DNA of 64,000 nucleotides. Origin: Isoetes taiwanensis (Eukaryota; Streptophyta; Lycopodiopsida; Isoetales; Isoetaceae). The DNA lies in contig JAJEKV010000050.1 in assembly GCA_021234155.1 (NCBI GenBank), positions 3,868,488-3,932,487 of the forward strand. Direction: 5' to 3'. Positions 42,649 through 53,590 of the stretch are shown one piece after another (position 1 is the stretch's first letter; every line of letters begins with the position of its first letter). The notes under the pieces were generated by a model. That model saw only the letters and a program-made list of their open reading frames with translations. It did not search any database and was not told the DNA's origin. The position numbers and the translations under genes were made by a program.

Positions 42649-45600
42649 ATGAAGATTCTATTTTGGAACCTCAGAGGCATCAAAGGTCCCTAAAAAAGGA
42701 GACGTGCCTTTGCTCAAATTAGGCTCTATAATGCAGATATTATCCTTTTGCAAGAGCTCAAGTTGCCTTCTTTTGAGTGTGGAAATTTAGGTGATTGGAT
42801 ATATCCTTCTTCTTCTTCCTCCATCTGGATTGATTCATTTGGTGCTAGTGGGGAATTAGCTATCATTTGGAAGAGAGAGGTCAGTCATCATCAATTTTAC
42901 AATAGCTCTTCCAGGACATGGCAATCTGTTATTTTCTCTATCTCCAACTCTTCCTTTGGTATTATCAATATCTATGCTCCTACTAATCCTAGAGATAGGG
43001 AGCCTCTCTGGATGGAAATAAACAACTGGCTGGCTTCTCAAAGCATTGAAAATTGGATTGTTGCTGGGGATTTCAATAACACTCCTTGGGATCTCAAGTT
43101 GGGAAACAAAATAAACATGACTAGGGCTGAAAAGCTTAATTGGGATTCCCTTATCTCTGATAATAGTTTGATTCATACCCCCTCATCAACGTCAACCTAT
43201 ACCTAGTCTAACAAGCAGAAGAGTAATGCAAGAGTTTATTGCATTCTTGACAGATTTTATGTGTCTAATCCCTCTACTGCCTTCTGGGATAACAGTTATG
43301 TTACTAGTGATGAGGGAACCTCTATCTCTGACCATCAATCTCAGTTTCTCCTCACTTCTCATATTACTAAAATTCAAAGAAATGGAAGTACTCCTTATAA
43401 GTTTAATGCTTCCCTTCTCGACAATGAGAAGTGCTGCACTCAATTCAGGACTTTCTATGAGAATTTGAATGAAAATTCGAATGAGAATGACACTCTTGAT
43501 AGACGTCCTCAATCTATGAAGCATTTCTATTCTAAAGTCAAGAAAATAAAAGATTGGATTAATAGTTGGTCTAAAACTAAGCATGAAGAATGCTATAAAG
43601 AGAAAGATCAACTCTTGATGTATATGAAGGAAATTAGATCTCTCCTTCAAAATGACCCCTGTAATTCCAGCCTTCAGTTGGGAGAGGACATCGTGGAGAG
43701 GAGAATTAAGAATATTGAAGAAATGGAGGCAAAAAGTTCTGCTATCAGATGTAAAATAAAATATATTAATGACATGGACTCTGGTAGCACTAAGTTTTTT
43801 TTTTCAGAGTTGCTAAAAGCAGAATGTTAAGAAATTCCATTATTGAGATTGTGGATGAAAATGGTAACGCTTACACTTCTCAGAGTGATATTACCACCAT
43901 CTTCCCTGGCAGATTCAAGGATCTCTTTCATTGTAATCCTATTCCTGCTAATGATATTCAGGATGAAAATGACTTCATGACTCTTATGGACAATATTCTT
44001 CCTACTGCTCTTGATAATATGGATGCCTCTATGATTGCCATGCCTTCTCAAAATGAAATTCTTAGTACTCTAAACAGTTTCAGCAAGGGAAAATCTCCTG
44101 GCCCTGATGGTCTTCCTGTTGAATTTTATATCAAATTTTGGGATATTCTTAAAAAGAATCTCATTTCTATAGTGCATGCTTTCTGGAATGCAGAGCATCT
44201 TCATCCTTCCATCTCTAGTGGATTTATTTCCTTGATTCCTAAGGTTGATCATCCTACCAAATTTCAAGATTGGAGACCTATCTCTCTCACAAACACCACT
44301 TACAAACTTTGTGCTAAAATTATTGCCTCCAGGATTAAACGCTTGCAAAAGAATAGCAGCCATAATCAGTCTACTTTCCTTCCAAATAGATATATTCTTG
44401 ATAATTATGTTGCTGCTATGGAAGATTTACATTGGAATAAGATCTCTAAGCAGAATTGTGTTCTTCATAAGTTGGATTTTAAAGGTGCCTTTGACTTAGT
44501 CAGATGGGATTTCCTTGGCTTTGCTATGTCCAAACTTGGCTTTTCTTCCAAGCTTAAAAATCTCATCTTTGGCCTTAATTCTAGGTCCAATTATGCTGTT
44601 CTTATTAATGGTGCTCCTTCTGGATTCTTTCCTCTCACATGTGGTGTAAGGCATGGTTGTCCTCTTGCTCCGTATATTTTTCTTGTGGCAGCTGAGCTGC
44701 TTACTAAAGCCATTATTCATTATCAGAGTCTTGGTCTAATTAAGGGGCTTAAACTTCCTGAATTTGATGAATCCCTTAGTATTCTTCAATATGCTGATGA
44801 CTCCTTCTCTTTCCTTTATGCTGATTTGGCAAACATTGAGTTCTTCCTGAAAATTTTAAACCAATTCTCAACTGCCTTTGGTATCCAGCTTAATTTTGAC
44901 AAAGCCTTGATCATTGGAGATATTTCTCATCATCATCTGGCTGGCATTAAAGTCCTCTCCCCTGAGCAAGCTACTAAATTATTGGGCATGCCTCTTTCTC
45001 TTAATCATAGTAATAAAGGTCTTTGGGATCCAATTCTTTCAAAAATAAAGAAGAAGCTGAATAATTACAGAACTTATCTTTCACTTGCTGGTAGAACTAT
45101 TATTGCAAATTCTGTTCTTGCAAGTTCCCATGTTTATTTCTCCACTACTTTAGTTGCTCCCAAGCTCATTTATTTGGAATTGGAGAAAATCATTAGAAAT
45201 TTTATCTGAAAAGATAGTCATCTTGTTAATTGGAGCTCCATTTGTAAATCTAGGAACTTAGGTGGCCTTGGTTGCAATAACTTATTCCTACATGCTCAAT
45301 CATCAGCAGGCAAGTTTGTTTGGAAGGCCATTCATGGGAATCAGTCTTCTGCCTCCAAGTTTATCAGATTTTGGATCAATAGTAGTCATCCTTATGGTCA
45401 TCCATCTATTCAACATCTACTCCCTCACTCTGCTTTCATGCATATGAAACCAGACACCAATATTCCCCTTTAATGTGCAATTTAATTAAGGCTTGGAATT
45501 CTATTTCTCCTAGCTTTGATTTTATTTGAAGAGACAAACTTCATTGTGATTTACCTATTTTCTGGAATCCAATTTTGGCTGATCATAATTCTTCAGTGTT

Positions 45601-46440
45601 AGCATTTTGACATCCGAGGATTTGTAAAAAATGGTCTGATGCAGGTCTAATATATATCAGGGATCTTTTCTCAGGGGGTAGGATTATTTCTTGGACTAAG
45701 TTGAAAGATATCATCAAGGTACTTCATCTGATAAGAAAATCTTCACTCATATTAAAAATTTCCTTTCCAATCTATCTCCAAACTCAGGGAAAGGAGACTG
45801 GACTATTAATGGCAAAGTGGAGTATAAGGTCAAACATGTGTACAATGCTCTTTCTGCTAATGCTACTGAGAGTAAAGCCTTATTAAAATGGTCAATCAAT
45901 TTTGATAAGCTCAAGGCCCTATTCCATAATGTGTGGAATTCTTATTGTCCTCCTAAGATCTCATATTTTATTTGGCTTATTGCTAATGGCATTTTGAATA
46001 ATCTTCATTCCTTATCAAGTAGAAATCCTAATATTATGGCAAACTGTTCTATGTTATGTGGCAATGATGAGAGTATGAGTCATATCTTTTTTTGTAATAA
46101 GCTAAATGGCTTCTAGTCCTGGAATTACCAACAATCAAGGTCTTCTATCCTTTCTCCAATCTGATGACAAATTTGCTAACACCATTGCTTATATTGCTCT
46201 TTGAAATATATGGAAATCTAGGAATCGTGTCCTGTATGGGAATAAAAGGCTTTCTATCTTTTGGATTAAAGTTCAATTTCAATTTGATTTTGAAACTCTT
46301 GCTACTGCTCACAAGAAAAGGTATGGTACTAACTATGACAGGGATGCTTATGGAGAGTATAAGGGTCATCTTGGATTATTTGTTTCAAATTTGAATGTAG
46401 TAGACTCTAACATTCTTTTTTCTGATGATCCTAGAATATC
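42649..46440 (+). pseudogene. LINE ORF2: endonuclease, reverse transcriptase and zf-RVT (broken)
   Basis: The reading begins MKILFWNLRGIKGP at 42649, the classic start of an apurinic-type endonuclease, with the Glu of LLQELKL (42760), INIYAPTNP, AGDFNNTPWD and SDHQS as later catalytic motifs. The RT follows: KGKSPGPDGLPVEFY (44085), LDFKGAFDLVRWDFL (44475), GVRHGCPLAPYIFLVAAELL (44645) and QYADDSFSF (44790, catalytic Asp pair). Then come the connection region (SLAGRTIIANSVLASSHVYF) and a zf-RVT domain (KISYFIWLIANGI, then C...C...HIFFC) at 45955-46100. Defects: TAA in codon 15 (42691), TAG at 43204, a frameshift at the T run near 43797, TGA at 45207 and later stops. Confidence 0.85.
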
Positions 46441-46617
46441 TTGAGTTTCTTCGAGGATCTGAAAGGAACAAATTTGATGACCACTCTCCTTTCTGCCAGT
46501 CATCGAAGGATCCTGTTTTCCAGAACAACTTGGCTACTTCAATGGAGTCTTTTCTGATGAGAGCAGGACACAGACAGTATCAGAAAGACAGTGAAGATTT
46601 GTGGGCTGTTATCTTCT

Positions 46618-46806
46618 GCTTTTTTGTGCGTGTGGTGTGATCAACAACCAATGGCTCACAACAAAAGCCCTTTTTTTTGTGCGTGTGGTGCATAATGGTC
46701 AACAACCAATGGCTCACAACAAAAGCCCCTTTTTTGTGTGTGTGGTGCATAATGGTCAACAACCAATGGCTCACAACAAAAGCCCTCTTTTTGTGTGTGT
46801 GGCGCA
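46618..46806. repeat. 57-58-bp minisatellite, three copies
   Basis: CAACAACCAATGGCTCACAA starts at 46642, 46700 and 46757; each unit ends in AAAGCCC, a T run and GTGYGTGTGG. It lies in the 3' part of the LINE. Confidence 0.85.
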
Positions 46807-47957
46807 TGTAGTGTAGTTTCCCCGCCGACAACACATTTCTTATCATAACTTTTGATCAAGAGCTCTGTTTGAGATGATTTTTATTGCGTTGGAAAGCTCT
46901 CTCCGAGATCTTTTTGATAGTGTATGATATGGATATGTTTGGTTAAGTTATCTATGCTAAAACACTAATTTTTCGGCCGGGTTTAGTAGGCTTTCACATC
47001 CTACCAGTTGATTAATACAGGATTGCGCTATGGGATATTGTTTTATGGCTCATTCCGAATGAAGCTTGCAAAAAATTACCATGCATTTTTAGATTTTGAG
47101 GCAGTTATTAAGCAAATTCCAAGGCTTCTAGATCCTTGTGCTAACAAGCAGAAAAGTTTCCCACTTTGGTTTCTCACCACAAGAATCCATGGAGGCCAAA
47201 GGCCGTTGTTAGTTGTTTGTGTATGGGTGTTGCAAACTTTATGACTTTCAGAATAATGGGATCAATCCGCTCTATCTTTATGGTAACTTTTACTTCTGTT
47301 TTATTTGTTTTATTGTGATGAAATTCAAGAGCTACAGGTGATGAAAGCCTCAAATGAATCCTAGTTTTTTTCTGGTTTGAATTCTAAAATTTTTGTCACA
47401 CCGGGGGGGAGGGGGGGACGTCCCTAAGGCCCCGAAAGGGGCCAATTTTTTTTTTTTGCAACACAAACCATTAACGTCCAACATATAAAAATTAAATCCC
47501 CCAACACATAACAACCATTGACATTAACAACCAACACATAACTACCATTGACAACCATTGGGTTCAACACATTTAAATTAAAATCCCCCTTAAACCCCCA
47601 TTGGTTTGGGTGCATATTCACACGGGGGGTGACGTAGGGCAGCGAGAGCTATTGGATAGGCATATTCACCCCTTATTTCTTAATCTACTCCATACGTAAA
47701 GTTCCTTGTTTGTGGGGTATGCAAATACAAAATTTGCTATACGGTATAACAAGATTCGCAAAATACTATAAGATTTCAAGCGGATATTATTATGGGATCA
47801 TAGTTCTCTTGCACTATGAGGCTCTGTACTGGTTTTAAATTTTTATCTTTATGGCATGCTTTCATATCAAAAGCATGTTCTTTGCTATGTACTTGAGGAT
47901 TTTTAATTAATGATAAAACCATCTCTTACTTTAAAAATAAAAAAAATAATAAAAAAA

Positions 47958-48110
47958 ATAATAGTCTACTAGTTGCTAGACTTGGAGTGTCTTCGAGGAG
48001 CAATAAGGATCTTGTCGAGGTAGGAGTCAGAGAGCATGTGTTCCCTCTGAACTAAAGCCAACAATAGGTGGTGGAAGTTTGTTCACGATGCAGTTAATTC
48101 AACAACTGCA
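47958..48110 (-). pseudogene. displaced N-terminal piece of the DUF7869-type gene
   Basis: On the minus strand NKLPPPIVGFSSEGTHAL continues the RLPPP-word style of the N-terminal region on the other side of the LINE, and TTGCTAGACTTGGAG matches the ACTAGACTTGGAG before the LINE (an internal repeat of the gene). The two parts were joined before the LINE inserted. Confidence 0.45.
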
Positions 48111-48179
48111 AAACATTGGGGACACGTAAGTAACTTACTTTACTGTTGTGCATTTGCTATTCGAGAATACAAAAAGCTA

Positions 48180-48720
48180 TTCCAGAATACACTAGTCCAG
48201 TCTGTTTGGACAAGTCGTATTCCACTTCATATAGAAAAAGAGAACGCACCATAGCCTACCTTTAAAAAGGAAATTTGAGCACCTCAATTGCGTATTCCGG
48301 TTCCACAGCTTTAGTCGCCAGACCCAGCACCTTCTATTCTAATCGCAGAAGCTATATTCTGGATTGCATAGAGATAATCATGGACAGGTAAGCGTGTAAA
48401 GTACAGTGTATGTCTTTTAGCAATTCAATATCCGAAATCTAACCGGAATACACATTTGCATGCAAAAGTGTATTCCGGAATACTCTTTGCGTTTTGTCTT
48501 AAGGCAAAGTGTATTAATAAACTTTTCCATAAGACAAAAGACAAAAGTGTATCACTTTCCCTTTTCACAAAAGCTAAGGTGTATTCTGGAATCCACTTTG
48601 CTTTAAGACAAAAGGCAAAGTGTATTCCGGAACACACTTTAGCTTTTGTGAAAAGACAAAGTGTGGAATACACTTGCCATTCAAAGAGTTGCAAATCTGT
48701 ATTTCGGAATAATATTTTGG
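48180..48720. repeat. hairpin-rich repeat block built on GTATTCCGGAATAC-like words
   Basis: A near-perfect inverted repeat has arms at 48565-48601 and 48615-48651 (37 bp each, three mismatches) around a 13-base loop. Further copies of AAAGTGTATTCCGGAA, GACAAAAGGCAAAG and their complements occur from 48430 to 48715, so several alternative stems are possible. Looser copies of the ATTCCAGAATAC word reach back to 48180. No gene is supported here; open frames on both strands are products of the palindromes. Confidence 0.75.
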
Positions 48721-49192
48721 TACCTTAAAGAGAGTCCAGCATTAAAAGAGGCTGGTTTGAATCCTAAATGCACCCTTTCTTTTGAATTTATCAAACAAAA
48801 AAACTTGCTTGTGAGACTTGCTTTTGTTCATTTCCTCTAATTTTTGCCTGTTTTACACTCACAATTTTGCATTTTTTTATTCTAGAATACATTCTTCTCT
48901 TCGGTCTATCTCATTTCAGACTTGTTAACCACAAATTTTCCACAGGCAAGACGCAAGTAGGAAAGCTTCAAAGAAGTGCTGAAGATTGTGAAAAGGCCTC
49001 ATCCACAAGGAAAGTTGCAGGACACTGCAGAGCCTGCAATTTATGAAAATTTTCAGACACAGTGGTTTATCACAAGGGGAGCAACGGGAAAATATAGTAC
49101 CCTAACTTTCTTGAGCAACGGGAAAATATAGTACTCTAAATTTCTTGCACGTTTGCAAAAGCTCGGGGAAAGCGTTATGATGACATGAGTTT

Positions 49193-49531
49193 GTGAATTT
49201 GAGAACCATCAAGGAACTTTTTGAAGTTGCCGGGCAGGACGGACAGGTGGGGAGACTGTCATTCAAGACTTCACAGGGCTTCATAGTGGTTGATGTGGCA
49301 TTGTTTAGAATTATAAGTGTGCAACCAGAAAGTTTGTACAAGTACATCTCGCACTACAGGAACAAGGAAAACCTAGCTGCCATCATACGGAGGATTTGTT
49401 CCAGTCATAGCGAGGACTTTACAGTTAGTGAATCTGAACATGAGGAAGAAGATGAATGGTCCCCTGTTGTTGGTACTTCTAGCCCGGAGAAAGAAGAAGG
49501 AAGTTCGAAGGAATTAGAAGAGCAGCGATAA
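49193..49531 (+). CDS. unidentified 112-residue ORF, possibly an element fragment
   Basis: The frame starts MNLRTIKELFEVAGQDGQVG and ends in an acidic stretch (SESEHEEEDEW) followed by a Glu/Ser-rich tail. After the stop, the sequence to 49780 continues Lys/Glu-rich in a different frame (for example REEHKEKE), so the original protein was probably longer and has been broken. I do not recognise it. It lies between a hairpin block and an RBOH pseudogene on the opposite strand. An acidic/basic tail suggests a nuclear or nucleic-acid-binding protein, but this is weak. Confidence 0.35.
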   Translation: MNLRTIKELFEVAGQDGQVGRLSFKTSQGFIVVDVALFRIISVQPESLYKYISHYRNKENLAAIIRRICSSHSEDFTVSESEHEEEDEWSPVVGTSSPEKEEGSSKELEEQR

Positions 49532-49879
49532 AAAAACTTAGCAGGCCAAGATCCACAAGCGCTGCAAAGGAACCAAAAACAGAAAGGTGCATCAACTGGA
49601 AGTGGTGGAAGTTCCAGAGAAGAGCACAAAGAAAAGGAAGGTCAAAGGAAAAGCAGCAGGGGTTGCCATAAAAGAGAAGAAGGTGGACAAGACCTCCGAA
49701 AGGATGGAGGAAATAAACAAGCTGGTAAGAGGCCACTTCAGGTTCGTAAGATCTACGCAGACTATTTAAAGAACCCGAAGGACAGAATAAGGAGCAATCC
49801 TAATGCTCACATAGCTCCAATAGTTGTCCTCGTTACAGGTTGCGTTAGTTTGGATAATGCAAGAAGGAATTAAACTGGA

Positions 49880-51134
49880 ATTATGATAGAAATTATTTTT
49901 ACCTGAGAATCAATTTCAGCTGCTTCATTCATTCCCTTGAACCATTCAAGAGGACTCTCTTCTGTTGTGACCCAGTAAATGTACGCATTTGCTGGACAAT
50001 TGACTCTGCACCAATTACAACTAACATATTTGTTTCTCCCATCTGGAAACGCCATTAGTTCTTAGCACAAGGATAGATTGGTTAACTTATTGTCTTGGCA
50101 CATGACAATGCTTACATGATGGATACTTGCTTTTGTCATGTTCTTAAGAATATCTTTTCACACACTTATGAATGGTGTAGCTCCAAGATGTAACAAAGTA
50201 TAATCTTAGGTTGGAGCTCCATATGGCCCATTGATGAATAGACCTAGGTATCATGAAGTAAAGAGCCCACAATTCTATAGATGGTTACTTTATTTTTAGT
50301 GCCATCCTCAAACATGTAATCTGCTGGTAGCAATCCACTTTCACCATCCTTTAATGGCTCAAATGCTTGAAAGTAGACATCTATATTAGACTTTGCTCGG
50401 CTCTAAAAAGTACCATTATATAAAATGTGAAATTGACAAGCCTCTGAAAAGGCACTCTTCAATCCCTTTGTCCAATCCCCAAGGGTTCTTATGTGAACTT
50501 TCAAATAAGCAACTGGTGCAGAGTAATTGAAGATGGATGTCTGCAAAGGTAGTATGCGGTCCGAGAGAGAAAGCTGGATGAGATAGGCAACTTGAGAAGA
50601 TAAACTAGAGACTCAATACTCAAAGGGCGGCATGGTGTTCCTTGAACTTTTGCTCGACCATTCTACCATTACTGCCATAGAACTATATTTTTCAAGGCTT
50701 TTTAGAATAATTGGAAATGTTCTTGTTGAGAAATGAGCCTCCTATGTTCCTTGAGTTTATATGACCATATTCAAACTACAGAGTCCATGAGCAAAGCATG
50801 CATTTACAAAGAGTAAGAGATATCAGATAATCATATGGCGATGATACCTTTCTAATATATTTTCAAATCATTTCCAGATTTAGACTACCTTGCCATTTAG
50901 TACTACTTACTGTTAATGGAGCCTTAATGGAGTTGTTCTATTCTATATCCCTCACCTATGAACATATGATACCAAAAGACGTATCGTGAACTGGTGTAGG
51001 CAAGTGGGCTCAGAGAGTATTGCAACTATAATGGATAAAGGCAGCAAAACAAATGCAGATAAACATGTTCCTGGCAACATGCATGTTTGGAAATGATGTC
51101 TTGTACTTCCATAAGCAATGGAAAAGGATAGCAT
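49880..51134 (-). pseudogene. decayed NADPH oxidase (RBOH) C-terminal region
   Basis: Minus-strand pieces appear in the correct order for a plant respiratory burst oxidase. A hydrophobic segment with AFVLLPLS (about 51070-51040) may match the membrane-core NMALILLPVCRN. YLKVHIRTLGDWTKGLKSAF (50515-50455) is the FAD-domain VHIRTLGDWTQELK. SGLLPAD (50360-50340) follows, then LFINGPYGAPT (50240-50208) and HLGATPFISV (50192-50163), which are the NADPH-binding IDGPYGAPxQ and GIGATPFIS motifs. AYIYWVTTEESPLEWFKGMN (50000-49930) is the [20 protein letters not shown] block. Frames change between pieces and stops occur, so it is a pseudogene. EF-hands and the extreme C-terminus were not found. Confidence 0.75.
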
Positions 51135-52059
51135 GCTCCTAGTGGTATTTCAACACCAAATCATTGGCCTACTATTTAAGGCTTCTAGTCTATGTATCTT
51201 GATGCTAGGTTAAATGTGTATACCTAAGAGACACTTATGTATACTCTAATTTAATTTACGTTCTATGTTTACAAGGATCCTAAGGTCATATACATATCAT
51301 TGGAAGGCATTGCATCATCACAAGCTTTAGTTAACATCTTATGTAACATTATCATTACTATTTAGCGTATGTCAATATGATATATCTACATAAGGCAATA
51401 TCTATGCAAATATTTAGTACAATAACAGGGGGTTCTTGGGTTGGGGGGCTTTGATGTAGATGCATGAATCACCATTTCTGGGACCATAGACCATACCCCT
51501 AAGACAAGAATGGGTTATTATAAGAAACAAGGTGCCCAAGCACTGTGGATTGCCCCAATACCATGTGTTATTGCCTGTATTTAATGTATGTAGATGATTA
51601 AATAAGTTTGAATGCATGGAAGAAGTTTGGACACATAAACTCCAAAGTCGGGTCACCCTCATCCAAAGGCTGCTGGCCAGAATTTAACAAATCTAGATAG
51701 CCACCTTTGCCATTATCATTGGTATAATTGAACAATACATATATAGCGGGTTTATTATGACAGAGGTTTTCCCTCGAAAACTGAAAGGGCGAGGTGGTTG
51801 TTTATCCTAGAAGTAATACTCCTACTACAGAGACTTTGTGCGGGGAAGGGAGGGGGGTGTAATATATTAAAGTTCTAATTAGTGCATCCTTGGTCTATTT
51901 TATTTAGACTTAAGACCAAGATTGATTATAGAGGCTAATGTAAACAAGGTCTGAAATGCTTAGTTAATAAACGTGGTTGGACTTCGAGTATAATTTTAAC
52001 GATGAAAGTATTATCTAATATCATTACTAGACACTAGAAAAGGTTGCCTCATTATGAGA
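51135..52059. other. non-coding stretch
   Basis: If the RBOH pseudogene continues to its N-terminal half it should lie here or further right, but I cannot recognise EF-hand or membrane motifs. No other feature seen. Confidence 0.4.
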
Positions 52060-52570
52060 TCATGAATCAGTGTGACCCAACCGTCCTTGTCACCTCCTAG
52101 TCCATTTCAGAGATGCTATTTTCAAGCTGCGTATACTGAGGCATGGCTACCATTTGAAAGGGACCATCTTATTCGTCCAAGAGGATTTAACTCCAGCACA
52201 TCTCTGCAGACAGAAAGAGGAATTATGTTGGGTACGAGAAGCTCGTCTGCAACGGAAGTGGGCAGTATATAGAGGAGGTCAGACTATCATTAGGGATCAA
52301 TGGCCTTCTGATCCATGGACAATTTTTGTATAGCCATGTTCTTCTTTATTTTGTTATTTCTATTTATTCTTGTGTTTTATGAGCGCACGTAAAGTCTGAT
52401 TTGATTGTCTGGCCTAAGGGCCAAGTCATAGTTTCATCTTGGTTTTGCCCAGGCTTTGTAATATTTCCATTATGTTTGGTGATGTTTTGGGTTGTTCCAG
52501 CCCATTGTATGGGTCCTATGACCTATTGGTCTTCGTGGATGTTAAAAAATCTATTCTATTCTACTCTAAA
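52060..52570 (+). mobile_element. 3' end of a retroelement with (TTCTA)n tail
   Basis: 52210-52334 encodes EELCWVREARLQRKWAVYRG and DQWPSDPWTIFV before a stop, which looks like the C-terminus of a retroelement protein. A 230-bp non-coding part follows, including GCCCATTGTATGGGTCC and TCTTCGTGGATGTTAAAAAA, and then (TCTAT)n at 52553-52567. This is the longest member of the tail family also seen at 5919, 24793, 34085 and 58420. It suggests that the family is a LINE, with the short copies being 5'-truncated or SINEs sharing its end. Confidence 0.6.
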
Positions 52571-53374
52571 CATCAAATTTGTGTAATATACATTCAGGGG
52601 GAAACTCAAAGGTTTTTCTCTTTTTGTTTGTAATGGTAATGTTCTCTCATTATTAAGTAGCAAATTAACATATTACATGCATTTTAATATGACATTGTAA
52701 TTATTTGTTGCAAGCCTCCCTAATTCATACACTACGATTATCATAATGTGTCAACACCTTTCTTTAGTCTAATAATCTCTAATTTGGAAAAAATGGTCGC
52801 CTAAGTATTATTGTGTAAATGTCTACCATTTAAGTAGGCAATTTACTTGGCACATATGCCTGCTTGCACCAATTTTTGAAATTGTTCATAAATATGATAA
52901 CTTGTAAACTCCCTGATCTGTTGCACTTGTTCCTTCTCTACATGCAGCTATATTCTGCTACTTCTAAAAGGCCACCACAAGGTGTTTTAAGTATGACCTG
53001 GAAAAGGCTACAAATAGAACTCTGAATAAGCATTAAAATGTATGAGAGCTTAGGTTAAAACAGAAATAGTTAGATGCCAAGTTTGCTTGGCTAGCTCATA
53101 TCAGCATTTTCAAGGAAATTCATCTGTGTGCCTTCTTGAAGTCCAATGTCCAAGTTATGTATAAAAACCTATAATTATAGACTTTTGCTAGAAAAAAGGA
53201 CATTTCCTTTAAGGTGTCCACAACCTCCTAACATGTCCATGAGAGCAATGCTGTAGTATGTGGTTGGTTGGCAAAAGCCACACAGTTTCATAAACAATTG
53301 TTATATTTCATTTTTTTAGTTCGTCTTTTGTTGGAGATATCGTGCGCCTAGAGATCTGATGTACTTTTGAGAAA
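52571..53374. other. non-coding stretch
   Basis: AT-rich; nothing recognised. Confidence 0.5.
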
Positions 53375-53590
53375 ATCTATAGGTACAAAATCCGATTCTT
53401 TGTTAACAAAGACAAGACCTAATAGAAGTTTAGGAAACATAATTTTGCAAGAAATCCAAGCCACAACTCCAAATATTCATCTATAAATACAAAATCCGAT
53501 TCTTTGTAAGCGAAGACAAGATCCTAATAGAAGTTTAGGAAATATAAATGCAAGAAATCCAAGCTGCAACTCCAATTATTCATTTACTGA
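53375..53590. repeat. 104-bp tandem duplication
   Basis: Two units beginning ATCTATARRTACAAAATCCG start at 53375 and 53479; they share AGAAGTTTAGGAAA and GCAAGAAATCCAAGC and differ by small indels. Confidence 0.85.

Larger units (their letters stand above)
39478..47957 (+). mobile_element. L1-like LINE retrotransposon, about 8.5 kb, near full length but mutated
   Basis: The element is bounded by a 12-bp duplication (TAGTCTACTAGT) and ends in an A-rich tail with AAT and AAAT words at 47930-47957. Inside are a leader, an ORF1 region (about 40250-42480), ORF2 (42649 to about 46440) and a long 3' part with a minisatellite (46618-46806) and a short GC-skewed, G-run patch at 47400-47640. It is inserted into the N-terminal part of the DUF7869-type gene. 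In-frame stops and a frameshift mean it cannot move by itself now. A length of 8.5 kb is longer than typical plant L1 (5-7 kb), mostly because of the 3' part. Confidence 0.7.

Noticed and set aside
46580-46859. Three overlapping frames with repeated HTHKK or FFVRVVH words
   Set aside because: Products of the 57-bp minisatellite in the LINE 3' part.
48425-48728. Two antiparallel frames of about 90 codons
   Set aside because: Both are read from the same palindromic repeat block and mirror each other.
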